Of a stretch of DNA of 64,000 bases, positions 11,145 through 22,153 are shown one piece after another. Source of the DNA: Trichoderma breve. Lineage: Eukaryota; Ascomycota; Sordariomycetes; Hypocreales; Hypocreaceae. The DNA lies in assembly GCF_028502605.1 (NCBI RefSeq), contig NW_026611593.1, positions 124,001-188,000 on the forward strand, written 5' to 3'. The translations under genes and the position numbers were made by a program. Under the pieces are notes generated by a model that saw nothing but the letters and a program-made list of their open reading frames with translations, searched no databases and had not been told where the DNA came from. Numbering within the stretch: the first letter of the stretch is position 1; each line of letters opens with the position of its first letter.

Positions 11145-12432
11145 ACCGGATGTCATACGATGACACGGCAGGCTGAAGACAAGGCCATGCTTCGTAGCCA
11201 ATTAGACGCCCCGTCGCATTCATGAGGGAGTTGATATGCGCACCCAATTCTTCTGCCAGGGGGGCGTGTGCATCTCGTACGAGTAAAAGGCGCTTTCTAC
11301 AAGGTACTAACACTAGTTGTCTGGGGTGCCTGACTGATTGGATTGCGTGAGTTTGCAATACGATACGCTGACAACGTACAAGCGGATCGCCGCCAGGAAG
11401 GCAACCCAAACGCCTGGTCCTCCGCAATAATACAAAGTACATGCACATGTCATGGCCCAGCAGCGATCAATATTCCAGATATCGCCGCTTTTTTCTTGGT
11501 GAGTCACTCTCAGTGTTTTCGAGCACCACCCAAGATTTGCGAGACGGCACGTGAGAGGCTAGATTCAATGGAAAAGCAACAAGTTTGTAGATATAGATTA
11601 TTATTATTTTCCCCCCACGCGCCTTCATGCTCATGTTCTCGCTCTCCTCCCCCCACTCTCTCTCACACACACATACACACCCAACAAGGCTGCACAAGTC
11701 TTTGATAACACTGTGATCCAAGCGTTATGTCTCCATTCCCGTTTCATTTCTTTCGGTATAATAAAAAGTCGGGAGCGTGAGACTGACAGCTTACAGGGTC
11801 TCTCGGCACAGGAGTGGCTCTGTGATTACTATACTGGGTACACAGAAGGAGTGGTACAGGTCCAGACGTACCAAATGCATGTGCTTTGGTTCAAAACTAT
11901 CATAATGATTGATACAAGGCTGGACTAAACATCAGCTGGCGACGTTATTCAGAACCTAGGGATAGGTATGGGGGTCGGTTCCACATAATGAGCAATGAAA
12001 TTAAGATTACCCTCGTTCTATCTACTGTTGCCATTGACATCAAGGCAAAGAGACAACGCTGATTTTCTTCTGCTTTATTTTGGCATTCAATCCAAAAAGA
12101 CTTATACGGATATATGAACATTGAGATACTTCTAGCGCGATACTTGTAACAATGTGTAGTGAAGAAGAGTCTGGCTTTATAGCTCTCATTTTTCCTATGA
12201 CGTCTATATATATGTGTATTTCAATAGACACAGTTTAGCCACCAACTCCGCTTCATTTCCTGGTGATAAAACACCTGCATTGTCGCCAGCCCAAACCAAT
12301 CTGAAAAAGAAAGCAAAATGACAAAGGGAAATAAAAGAACGTTTCGAAGCGTCGTCAAATTCAAATAGAAATTTACGTATGTATGCGCGTATACTATATA
12401 TACGGTAAAGGCAATTCATGAAATTCGTAACA

Positions 12433-14355
12433 TCATATAAGGAGCGTTTGTCGGAGACGGACAATGCGATATCGGACCTCCATTTCGAGCTCGATGACCT
12501 CTGCACTGGTAGCATGCGTAGTGGGCAATGATGCAGGTAGACTTCCCGCCTGGTGTTGGGGAGTGTCAAAAAGCTGCTGTGATGAGACCTGCGATGGCTG
12601 CTGTGGAGAAGACTGAGAAAGTGGCGATAAGTAGGAGTGTACAGCTCGGCATTGGCGCTCAGTCAGATAGGAGCAGAGCTGCACAATCATGACCAGCCGG
12701 ATATCCGCGAGCCCTGCGTCCGGGCGAGGCTCAGGATCGACGCCACCATTACTGTTGGGCGTCACGCTACCACGGGAGTTGTTTCGTAGATCACCATCGA
12801 GTTGTAGAGCGGTGAACACTACGACAAAGATGTTTAGGAGCAGCGTGTGACACGCAATGACAAGATGGCGCATGACTGTGTTGGAGTATTGGCCTTGGTT
12901 CGGTGTACGAGAAAAGCTAGATGGCGAGGATGAGGATGAGGATGATAAGGAGGATGATAACGTCAACCCGTTGTTGCTGCCGCATGCAGCTTGGTCCAAA
13001 TACGCTGTATTGCTGTCGAGGGAGCCCGGCATGGATGTAGGAGTGGGCAGGGGGCCGGTCCCGTTAGGCCAGAAGCTCGAGTCAACTGGCAGGCACTGCA
13101 TGATTTGCAAGAGATGACACGAAGCGGAGAATGCGTCGAGCAACGTATTACCAAGCGTGACAGCGCCCGCACAAGGCGTGGGGGTTTGATTTTTCGAGGC
13201 TTCGGGTCGAAGAAGCAAACTGGAAGAGTCGGCAGAAACCTGGACCAACCATTGGGCAACCAGTTTGAATGTAGCGTCGTCAACGAGTAGGGATGACAAG
13301 ATTTGGTTTTGGCCAAAGTCTCGAGACTGGATCAAAGATTCGACTGTTTCGGCGAGTGTGCAGCACGTGCGATGCAGCGGGTAGAGGCGCATGCTAAGCT
13401 GGGAGAGCTGAGCGATGCCATCATCGGGGGCTAGATGCATCTGCGGGCGCGCCGGTTGCGATTGCTGCTGATGCTGAGGCTGCTGGTGTAGATGCTGCTC
13501 GGGAACTTTTTGCAGGTGAGCCGGCGACGCAGTTCTGGTCTCCACGTGCTTCAATCCCCAGTCTTGGATATATGGAAAAGCAGCGTCGGGGAAGGCGGCC
13601 ATGCCGACAGCATCACTCAGTTGGTGAATGCCGTCCATCATGGTTTGGTGCAGATCCATGGTTGACGTTGGCCTGCTGGAATCGTGATGCTGCTCGTTGT
13701 CCATATCGATTTGCATGTCGCCCCAGTTGAAGGGCTCTGCCAACCACGACCATATGGACGTGTCTGATGTGTCTGTAGAGATGGTGGTAGCTGCATCTGT
13801 GTCCATTGGGCCTGTCAAACTTGAAGGATCATCATTGCCGCTGCAATTGATGTTCCCAGGCGGTGGCGAAGAGTGCTTTCCATTGCCATTGCCATTGCCA
13901 TTGCCACAATCACCGTCAGCGACAACCGTCTTTGGATTTGACGGAATCGGCTCAGGCGTTGCTGGCGATGTAGAAGGTTGATTGAGGGCCGAAGAAGCGG
14001 AAGAGGAAGTGGCAGAAGCAGAGGTGGCGGTGGCAGTGGCATTGGCCGCAGCAGCAATGTTAGAAGCTGAGGATGTGCGAGAAGAAGAGTTCGAAGACGA
14101 GTTTTCCATGTGAAGCCGGTACATGCTTGGGCGGCCCTTGGGCAAGCTGAAACTGTAGACACAGCGCGCATTCTGTCTTAGACATCGATTGCATGCGCCT
14201 GTATTGCTGCCGCTGGCCCGTGTACACCGCAGCTTTTGACCATGGCATCGATCGCATGATTGGCGTCTTGAAGCAGTCGAGGTTGACGCTGTGGTGGCGG
14301 TGGTGGTTGTAGTGGCAGCAGTAGAAGCTGCCGTGGAAGTTGAAGGAGAAGCCAT
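12433..14355 (-). CDS. Zn(II)2Cys6 transcription factor, AflR-like
   Basis: One uninterrupted frame encodes 640 residues from the ATG at 14355; an in-frame ATG at 14415 would add 20. Near the N-terminus is a binuclear zinc cluster, CDRCHGQKLRC...CNRCLRQNARC, with spacing CX2CX6CX10CX2CX6C, preceded by a Ser/Thr/Ala-rich leader. Low-complexity blocks follow: Ser/Ala runs, an (Asn-Gly)n run, Gln/His-rich stretches and a poly-Ser block. The C-terminal half contains an LxPLHRTCCTLAETVESLI-type segment and a closing ELEMEVRYRIVRLRQTLL helix, matching the AflR regulatory-domain layout. Such proteins bind CGG-type palindromes in the nucleus and often control secondary-metabolite clusters. It lies 4 kb from the biosynthetic genes on the left, but also next to a 5.4-kb gene-free upstream region, so its targets are unproven. 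Confidence 0.88.
   Translation of the reverse strand: MASPSTSTAASTAATTTTTATTASTSTASRRQSCDRCHGQKLRCTRASGSNTGACNRCLRQNARCVYSFSLPKGRPSMYRLHMENSSSNSSSRTSSASNIAAAANATATATSASATSSSASSALNQPSTSPATPEPIPSNPKTVVADGDCGNGNGNGNGKHSSPPPGNINCSGNDDPSSLTGPMDTDAATTISTDTSDTSIWSWLAEPFNWGDMQIDMDNEQHHDSSRPTSTMDLHQTMMDGIHQLSDAVGMAAFPDAAFPYIQDWGLKHVETRTASPAHLQKVPEQHLHQQPQHQQQSQPARPQMHLAPDDGIAQLSQLSMRLYPLHRTCCTLAETVESLIQSRDFGQNQILSSLLVDDATFKLVAQWLVQVSADSSSLLLRPEASKNQTPTPCAGAVTLGNTLLDAFSASCHLLQIMQCLPVDSSFWPNGTGPLPTPTSMPGSLDSNTAYLDQAACGSNNGLTLSSSLSSSSSSSPSSFSRTPNQGQYSNTVMRHLVIACHTLLLNIFVVVFTALQLDGDLRNNSRGSVTPNSNGGVDPEPRPDAGLADIRLVMIVQLCSYLTERQCRAVHSYLSPLSQSSPQQPSQVSSQQLFDTPQHQAGSLPASLPTTHATSAEVIELEMEVRYRIVRLRQTLLI
13880..13906. 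repeat. In-frame hexanucleotide repeat inside the AflR-like gene
   Basis: On the plus strand the unit ATTGCC is repeated about four times, encoding an Asn-Gly run on the minus strand. Because the unit is 6 bp, gain or loss of units keeps the frame. Confidence 0.85.
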
Positions 14356-17300
14356 CTTGGAGTAAACAGTCTGTTCAAACTGACCTTGAATGAGACCGAA
14401 GGGTTGCAGGTGCAATATCGAGGCAGAGCTCTGGTAGCTTAAGTACCTAGCAGAACTACCAGCTTCGGCATCGTGTATACTTGTAGCTTACAAGCATGTG
14501 TGTTGCTTTGGTAAGGCAGCTCCGGTGGGTACAGATGCTTCAGGTACCTGGGTACTATAAGCAGCACACGTGCATGTACCTTGGTGGGAGCGGGGGGAAC
14601 GCGGCTCCATTCGATGCTTGCGCAGTAAGGGTAGATAGCAACGGATTGGATTGCATGTAAGACCGGGCTAGAGGGTAAGAAGGGGAAGAAATCGCGAGAT
14701 GGCTGAGTTGCTGGCAACTAGCAATCGATGAGGCGGTTATGTCAATAAACAGACGATGGTGACAATGGTTGCTCTCTTCTCAATTGTTCAAGTTCCTAAG
14801 TCACTGATAGTTGTTGATGTAAAAAGACGTTGAAAGCTACATATAGCATCTCGGAGTTAGATCTCCAAAGACGAGTTGTAATACTAAAAACAAGGATGAT
14901 AGCGAGTGGGTTCATCTACTGGTTCGGACGCCTCTCGGCCCAGCGAGGCTCCAGTTATCTGCGGCGTGGAGTGGGCAAGCCAGAGATGAGAGGGTGTGTA
15001 GTGAGATGGCGTTGCTCGGGACTTGCATGATGCTAGAGATCCAATACCCTGTACGGGCATTGACTTTTTTTTCTGTAATCTCTTCTTCTTTTGCCCTGTT
15101 TCTTTATCTACTAACTCATACCTTATATGTATATATATATATATGTATATATCGCCCTCTCTCTCCACCTCTGCCCCTCTCTATGAGCCTCACAGAAGGG
15201 CCGAGGTGGGGAGCACGCAGAAAAGAAACTTTACTGGGAGCACCAGCAGCACCTGCTGCACCCTTGAAGATGAGCTACTGCGGGTAAAACAATGAAGCAC
15301 CGATTAGTAATGCCTGAGGGTGAAAGGTTGACAGGATCCCCATGCTGTACCGCTCTCGGTTCTTTAAACTCATTTTTGCTAGGGATATAATCGCTACTGC
15401 TTATATGTACGCTACCATACCCTGCTGAAATCCCACATTTATTATGTCTGCTGCGCTCCGTTCCCTGCATACAAGGGGCCGTTGACGGTTTGCTTTAGCT
15501 GGCGCTTACTAGGTCGATAACGATGACAGGGTCCGCTCCGTGGCTGTAAAGGTAGGTAAACTCATATACATGTAGGTTGCCCTACACCTACTAGGTACTG
15601 CCTACAGGTGGTTAAAAGAAATACACACCCTGGGTGCTAGACGTTTCACATAATGCAGACAATTCCGCGAGCAAAGTTGGAATACGTCAAGTTGTGAGCC
15701 AATTATCTCTTTTCATAATCGATAGCGCACGGCAAAGCCTGGCTTTTTAAAATCCTTGTCGCCTTCTTGTGCCCATAACGAGGAACGTCCAATCTGTGCT
15801 AATGTACGAGCATGACCTTTGCAGTACACTAGCGTATGCTGGTTTTCTGGCTGTTAGTACCGCATCAGCCAACTCAACCGTTCGTACCCCGACAATTGCA
15901 TATACGAATCAGCTGTAACGAAGCTGCCGTAGGAGCACGTTCCTGGTCAGAATCCCAAAATCTTCCAGGGTCAACAACGTATCGTCTTACTTTTGTGGCT
16001 TGTCTTGTTGGTTCTGGGAGGAATATCTAGCCGTATCAGCCATGCGTGGAGTACTTACATGGGGTACGCAGCCATGTTCTGTATGGAGTGTAACCGAGAA
16101 CCTAGACAAGGAGCTGCTTTCGCTTTGGGGCGAGTACACGAGCCACCAAGCACCCAGTTCCTATTCCCCAAATACATGTACCTAGATAACCATTGCGTCC
16201 ACACAGAGATACCCTGCAGCTGCACCATGTTCTGCTCAACATCCAGGTTACAGTACATATACACGCATCTGCTGGGCCTCACAGGCCATCACATGGAGAA
16301 GGCGTCCAAGCGCCGTGCTACTCCAGGGATTCAGGGGAGATGATCGCCAAGGCGGATAGGCCCCTAAAGACTCCTCTTTCGCGTGGGCCACGTGGTCCCA
16401 GTCTGGTTAATGTTGGCCCGTGCCGAAAAACGCGTGCCACTTGTCAATTATCATTTGATTCCAAGCAATTGTGCTCGCTACAGAGTCGCAACGAGCGATG
16501 GATTGGCCGATGGATTGGGGATGAATACCCGCAAGTACGCTTCCATGGGTATACGGGATATTCCGGCTACTTTGTTGCTGCCTACTAGTTGGTGTTTACG
16601 GCTTATGCACCCACACAGCGTAGAAGGAATCGAGGGGATCTGACATCAAATCTATCTGCCACACCATAGTCATGTCACCATACTACAGGTATCTACCTCT
16701 TTGCTGCCCCAGCGAGAAAAGGCTTCCAGAACAAGAGACCTACAGATTGTCAGATTGTCTACAGCAACATGTGGTTAACTTTTCCCAACGGTGCTCATAG
16801 AGCCAACGCCTGTATTACTATTTCCCTCAAAGTGTTGACAAGTGGGGTATCCCCAGAATGTATCCCGGCTTTGACCAGGATAAGGAATTGGCTAGCCATA
16901 TTACCAGTACCGTACATGACCAGAGAAAAATAATTGGAACGGCTAATTTTGGGAGCTACAGGCTTGTGTATCTCCCCAGAAAATGAAACCTGTTCTTGAA
17001 TCGAATAAGTAACAGGCTAGCTTGGACACGTTAGCATGATACCCATGAATCAGCGACACTCAATCCCATTTTCCAAGGTACAGTATGCAACCTTCGAGGT
17101 ACGCGTACGTATTGAGCCTTTCGAGAGCGTTCTGGAAGAGGACACCACCTCTCTCGCCAAGCAGCGTGCTTCCCATTTGAGATACTATTCATCCTACATA
17201 CCGACATAGATGTAGACTAATCTGCGTAGATCATCCGATTCTCTGCAGACAGATATCGGCCGAATAGCGTATGGCACAACAATCATCCCGGACCAACTCG

Positions 17301-19796
17301 TCGATTTACTGGGTAGGACCCGGAGATATCTACACGGGCTGTGGGAGATGCATCGGCCATGCCGGACGTATTCTAGAACGTATTATGAGAAGTAACTTGC
17401 GCTGGGGACTCAGAATAGTAAGACAATACAGGCTGAAGACAATTCTTTTGGGTTGTTCTGCGGTTTGACCGTTATAGAAGCTAGGTTACCTGCACTGGTT
17501 GTAATAGATACTCACTGTTGGTGTCTCCATAGACAAGATTTCAATAGTAGGGGTGATTCATCACGAGTAGCTCTTGTTATGAGCTCGATATGGCACCTGG
17601 ACGTACATCGCCTCGAGCTCTTTGATCGAGATTAGTAGCGTCTAGATTCGCCCCCAAGCCCTAAGCAAGCGGCTGCCCGAATTAGGGTCGGTATCCGTAT
17701 CTACCCAGTAGCTAAGGTACCTAGTATATATGTATGCATGTACCCGTTGGTTCCACCCTTGGTGACCAGCTGTTCGGACTTCGCAATGCCCGAACGGTTG
17801 GCTATCCAAAGTGAAACTAGCGGGTATAGAATATTCTATGAATAAGCGCCAACATAAGTGTGGTGCCGGCTTGTTCTATTCACCGACAAGGTAATACGGC
17901 TTTGTGTATGTACCTAAGATATGCAGCTAGGTGGGAAGATCAGAGGTACTTTTGGTGCTGAATCGTGCTTCCTGCATTGGAAGGGAGTGAGATAGCGGTG
18001 ATAGGAGAACATCCCGAAAGTGAGACGGCATAGCTTGCTCCGGGTGTAGCTTGGGGACACTAGTAAAATATTGTGAGACAGGGAATGCTGATACTGCTAA
18101 TTCATAGGCGTGGAGGTGATTGCATGGGAGAAATCAAGATGGTGTGTGTGGCAGAGTATTACCATCTCACACGCTAACCGATGTAATAACCTTGAATCTA
18201 TTAATGTACAAAGTGTTGATATACTTATACAACAGAAAGGGAGTTTTGCATGTGTATATACGAGTATTGGCTATTATATAGATGTTCAAGCCATGTCTTT
18301 GTACTTAGTATTGTAGTTGAATATCCGTACCCCGTTTGGAGCCCCTTTAAAGAGACGACTAGATAGAGGGAGAAGAAGAGAGGCAAGAGACAGAGATTGC
18401 TTGAGCAACAGTACGTTGAAAAAAAAACATCCACACCAAAATCACCGATAGGACGCCACCGTCTTGATCGTCAGGGCCCATACCTATTCGGACGGCAGCC
18501 TAATCTCAGAGACCGCTTGACGTATCTTGTCGCACATTTTTTCCCCGTGCGTGTGTCTGCGTCTACATGCATCTGTACCTTGTAGCCTGCGTTGGCACCT
18601 TACGATCGCTAAACATATTAGTAAATCGCCGAATATCTGCTGGAATAACCTGGCAGATGTCGTTCTGGTGGCGTCGTGAGGGATTAGATACGATTTGACA
18701 TGCCGGCGTTATTTTAGCTAATCATCTCACAGCGCCGCTAGTCCACAAGCCGCGCAAAGCGGAAGCGAATAGAGTTGCTCGGACCATGTGCCGCACGCTG
18801 CAAATGACAGTGGCAATGACGAGCTGTTCTAGCGCGTGTTTTGTGCGGAGTTGTTGGCGGACCAGAGCCATGACAGGAGACCGGGAGGCAGGGGAAACGT
18901 GGAAAACTGATCCTACTCTGATCCTTCTTTCGGGCTAAAAACGACCCGGCCAAGAACGCCACCGGGGAAATCAGCGGCAGGGATCCGCCTGATCGGAGTG
19001 GGCTTTCGGGCATAATTTGACGACGTGATTCGCTGGAGATGGGGAGATGGGCTCAGGAGGCATCGCAGGGATAACATCAAAGAAACCCCTGTCAAGCCAC
19101 CAAAACGCCACCAAAGCCACTCAAGCCACCAAAAGCGGCAAACGGAGCAAAGAGGTTCCAGCGCGCTAAAGGCAAACACCCCTGTTCCAAGAGATAAGCC
19201 ACCACGATGATGGGTGGGAGGGCCGAAGGAGCATATGCAGAAACGCCACTTGAGCTGCCCACGTTTAAGAGTCATCGATTATGTATTTTGATAATATTTA
19301 TTTGGGAGAAAGGGGGAGACTTTCTTTGCGTAATTAGGAGACTGTATAAAGGTATTCACAGTGAATGTGGCAAAGTAGGGAAATTAAGGTAATAAACTTA
19401 TTTCCATGTAAGATTTGATTGGTTTTTTTTTTTCTCTTTTATGTTTTTTTTTTTTTTTAAAAAAAGAATTATTTCTTCATGTAAGCTGAATCTCAGAGTA
19501 ATAATGATATCATAGACTTGCGTTACGTAAATTATTATGGTATATTTTACCGTAACTTTCACTTTCACTATTGCAGCAAATTCCTACAGGGTAATCAATA
19601 GTCTGTAGTCAACCCCTGTCAGCCCCATCCAATCACGATGAAGTCATGCGTAGTCAACACGACTCGATATGATCAAGTAGTCCATGAATTCGAGGGACCT
19701 ATACGATGAACGGAACGATCTAGAATTCTTTCTCTTGTATCTCATTATGATACAACAAGAACCGAGTCATGAAGTAGAAGCTGAGGTAACGTTACG
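14356..19796. other. 5.4-kb gene-free interval upstream of the AflR-like regulator
   Basis: Many short open frames occur on both strands, none with recognisable motifs or splice partners. Notable contents are a TA-dinucleotide tract followed by a CT-rich tract (about 15127-15183), scattered TACCTA/GGTACCTAG-type motifs (14441-14450, 14541-14550, 15591-15600, 16178-16185, 17711-17724, 17910-17917), a GCCAC repeat array at 19096-19133 and poly-T/poly-A tracts (about 19422-19466). Part of it must be the long promoter of the regulator. The rest is unexplained. Confidence 0.5.
19096..19133 (+). repeat. Four spaced GCCAC(CAAA) units
   Basis: GCCAC recurs at 19096, 19107, 19116 and 19125, with CAAA following most units and spacings of 11, 9 and 9 bp. 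It lies in gene-free DNA about 700 bp beyond the aldehyde-dehydrogenase stop. It may be a regulator-binding array or simple-sequence drift. Confidence 0.5.
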
Positions 19797-21448
19797 CTAT
19801 AAGTGCAGGTTTCCTAGAGTAATTGCCTTAATGGTAATGTACTCATCAATCCCATGAAGGCTTCCTTCTCTCCCATAACCACTTTCCTTCACTCCACCAA
19901 ATGGTGTCTCACACCCCGAAATCTTCCCAGTGTTTACGCCAATCATTCCGACCTGTAGCTCTGAGGCCACTCTCATGACACGATTGACATCTCGGGAGAA
20001 AAAGTAGCCTGCCAGGCCGAATTCGGTGTGGTTGGCCAAGCGAACAGCATCTTGCTCGGTCTCGAAGCTAAAAATGGGGGCAAGTGGACCAAATGTCTCT
20101 TCTGAAGCAACCTTCATATCTTCAGTGACTCTAGATATCACAGTCGGCTGGAAGAAGAATCCTGTACCGTCAGTAGCACTTCCTCCAGTCTCTACTACTG
20201 CACCTTTTGATACAGCATCTTCAATATGCGATTGGACTTTGGCGACGGCACTTCGGTTCACCAGCGGACCTTGGGTACTTGCGGAGTCCAATCCCACGCC
20301 AAGTTTCAAGGATGCCACCTTCTGCACAAGCTTTTGTGTGAACTCTCTGACAACGGTATTTTGGACGAGGATGCGATTGGCACTGTGGGAAAACAAGAGT
20401 TAATAGGATGAAGAAGACGAGGCTCGCAAATAACCCTTACCAGATACAAGTCTGTCCCGAACCACGAAATTTGGAGAAGATTGCCCCATCAACAGCAGCA
20501 TCGATATTGGCATCATCAAAGACAATAAATGGTGCATTTCCGCCAAGCTCAAGGCTGACTCTCTTCAGGGTGCCGGCCGCGAGCTTTGCTAGCATCTTCC
20601 CAACACCGGTCGAGCCGGTAAAGCTAATCTTACTCACAAGCGGATTTGTTGCCAACTCTGTGGCTGCTTGCCGATCCTTTGTTGGACACACCTGGATGGC
20701 GGCTCGGGGAAAGCCGGCCTCAAGCGCGAGCTTGGTCAATGCAAGGCATGTGAACGGCGTTTCGCTGGGTGGCTTGATAACAACAGAACAGCCAACGGCT
20801 AAAGCTGGTGCAATTTTACGTGTGATCATGGCCGCTGGGAAATTCCAAGGTGTGATGATACCACAGACCCCGACTGGCTCTTTGACCGTCCAAACATTCG
20901 TGTTGGCCTGTTGGGACGGGATTGTTGTTCCATAAACTCGGGGGGCTTCATCGGCAAACCATGACACGAATGACGCTGCAAACATAACCTCTCCAAGAGA
21001 CTCTGCAATGGGTTTACCATTTTCAAGACTGAGAATTGTCGCCACTGTAACTGCATTAGCGATGCCGAATTAAGCGCTTAAGGTGATATTCACAAATATC
21101 CTTGTTGGCAGTAATCAGCTCAAACCAACGGCGCAATAAGCTACCCCTACTATGAGCAGTCGAACTCCGAAAGAAGGCTCTCTGCGCATCATATGCAGAT
21201 TCAATAGCGCGTTGGAAATCCGCAAGATCACAATTGGCAACATGTCCGAGAATCTTCTCCGTTGCAGGCTCAATGACTTCAAATGTGTTCTTCTTTTCTA
21301 TCCATTGACCATCGATGAACGCAAGGCCAGTGAAGAGTGGCTCGTCCTTGAGCTATTGACACGAGAATCCTATCAGCCTAGTCCTACTATGAGAAGCAAG
21401 CTGACATACCCGGCTAATGGCTTGATCAACAAGATCAGCGTGAGCCAT
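19797..21448 (-). CDS. NAD(P)-dependent aldehyde dehydrogenase, succinate-semialdehyde type
   Basis: Four exons (21448-21410, 21352-21094, 21044-20441, 20382-19797) give 495 residues, the normal SSADH length. The 13-residue first exon (MAHADLVDQAISR) and the 49-bp intron ending at 21045 are fixed by frame continuity. The cofactor loop ITPWNFPAAMITRKIAPA, the FTGSTGVGK turn and the general-base glutamate in SLELGGNAPFIVFDDA are present. The nucleophile cysteine is in FRGSGQTCI, and the SSADH-type closing stretch ETPFGGVKESGYGREGS follows. It oxidises an aldehyde, typically a semialdehyde, to the acid in the cytosol or mitochondrion. It is divergent from the IlvD/Edd dehydratase across 705 bp, so the two probably share control. 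In that context the substrate may be a semialdehyde formed downstream of dehydration (for example 2-oxoglutarate semialdehyde) rather than one from the GABA shunt. This is inference. Confidence 0.92.
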
Positions 21449-22153
21449 AGTTTCAAAGAAAGAACAAAACTTCTCAAAATGTTAATTGCTCCAGGTTCCC
21501 AGGGGAATGTTTGAGCCGTAAAATCTTCTTGAGAGCATGACAGGCTAGGAAGGTCTTTATAGATATCTGCAACAGACATCTGCTGTTCATAGCCAACCAC
21601 TTGTCTGACAATGAGACTGTAAGAGAAGCATGTCATTTTTTTCCCCACGTCCCCACCATCATTGGTGCATCCTGGATGATATTCCACTGTGAGAGTCATT
21701 GGGAGAGAGAAGTTACTACGCTAAGGAGATGTAAGAAAATTACGTTTGACGATGCTTGATTGCGTCTCTGTTGAAAGAGAAATGGCTTGAGAGGGGTGGT
21801 TCCATTGGCGCTGTACCTATTCGTCGTGGGATTCCCATATAAGAAAGAAGAGAAAACCCCGTGTGTTTATTTTGTAGTGTAGGGCTTAGTATCCAACCCC
21901 TCTTGTATCTCCATAATAGCTCGTTATGAACTACCAGAATTACCTGCACCGTTACCAAAAGGCCGTTGTTTAGCGTAAACGGAACCCCACCAGTCTCTTA
22001 AGATTGCTTGTAATCATAATGAGTATCAGTCCGCGAGCCATATGTCTACTGAGTGAATGCACTGTTGACAATTGATAAGGAAGAGATTAGAATCTTTCAA
22101 CTAAAGAAAGCAGAGTTCAATTGAGACGAAGACGTTGGGCACAATTGGCAGCG
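21449..22153. promoter_or_regulatory. Bidirectional promoter, aldehyde dehydrogenase / IlvD dehydratase
   Basis: The interval separates two divergent starts by 705 bp. I see no obvious paired CGG/CCG palindrome. No gene is supported within it. Confidence 0.55.

Larger units (their letters stand above)
9707..12432. other. Decayed/gene-poor interval with degenerate reading frames
   Basis: No intact gene is supported. Two minus-strand frames (9854-10126 and 10154-10399, the latter hydrophobic at its start) lie just upstream of the PKS relic. They look like fragments of an older gene, but I recognise no family. The minus frame 10975-11448 (157 codons) also lacks recognisable motifs. The interval also holds a 78-bp palindromic element, a perfect hairpin and a CT/CA-rich microsatellite (about 11638-11685). 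Confidence 0.5.

Noticed and set aside
10975..11448. 157-codon minus-strand frame
   Set aside because: It has no recognisable motif, signal peptide or splice partner, has an odd composition, and overlaps a CT/CA microsatellite region; not called as a gene.
12857..13316. Plus- and minus-strand frames of 86-117 codons inside the AflR-like gene
   Set aside because: They are antisense or shifted shadows of a 640-residue frame carrying a clear zinc cluster.
19422..19466. Poly-T then poly-A tracts suggesting a retroposon tail
   Set aside because: No adjacent element, inverted termini or coding remnant was seen; simple low complexity is sufficient.
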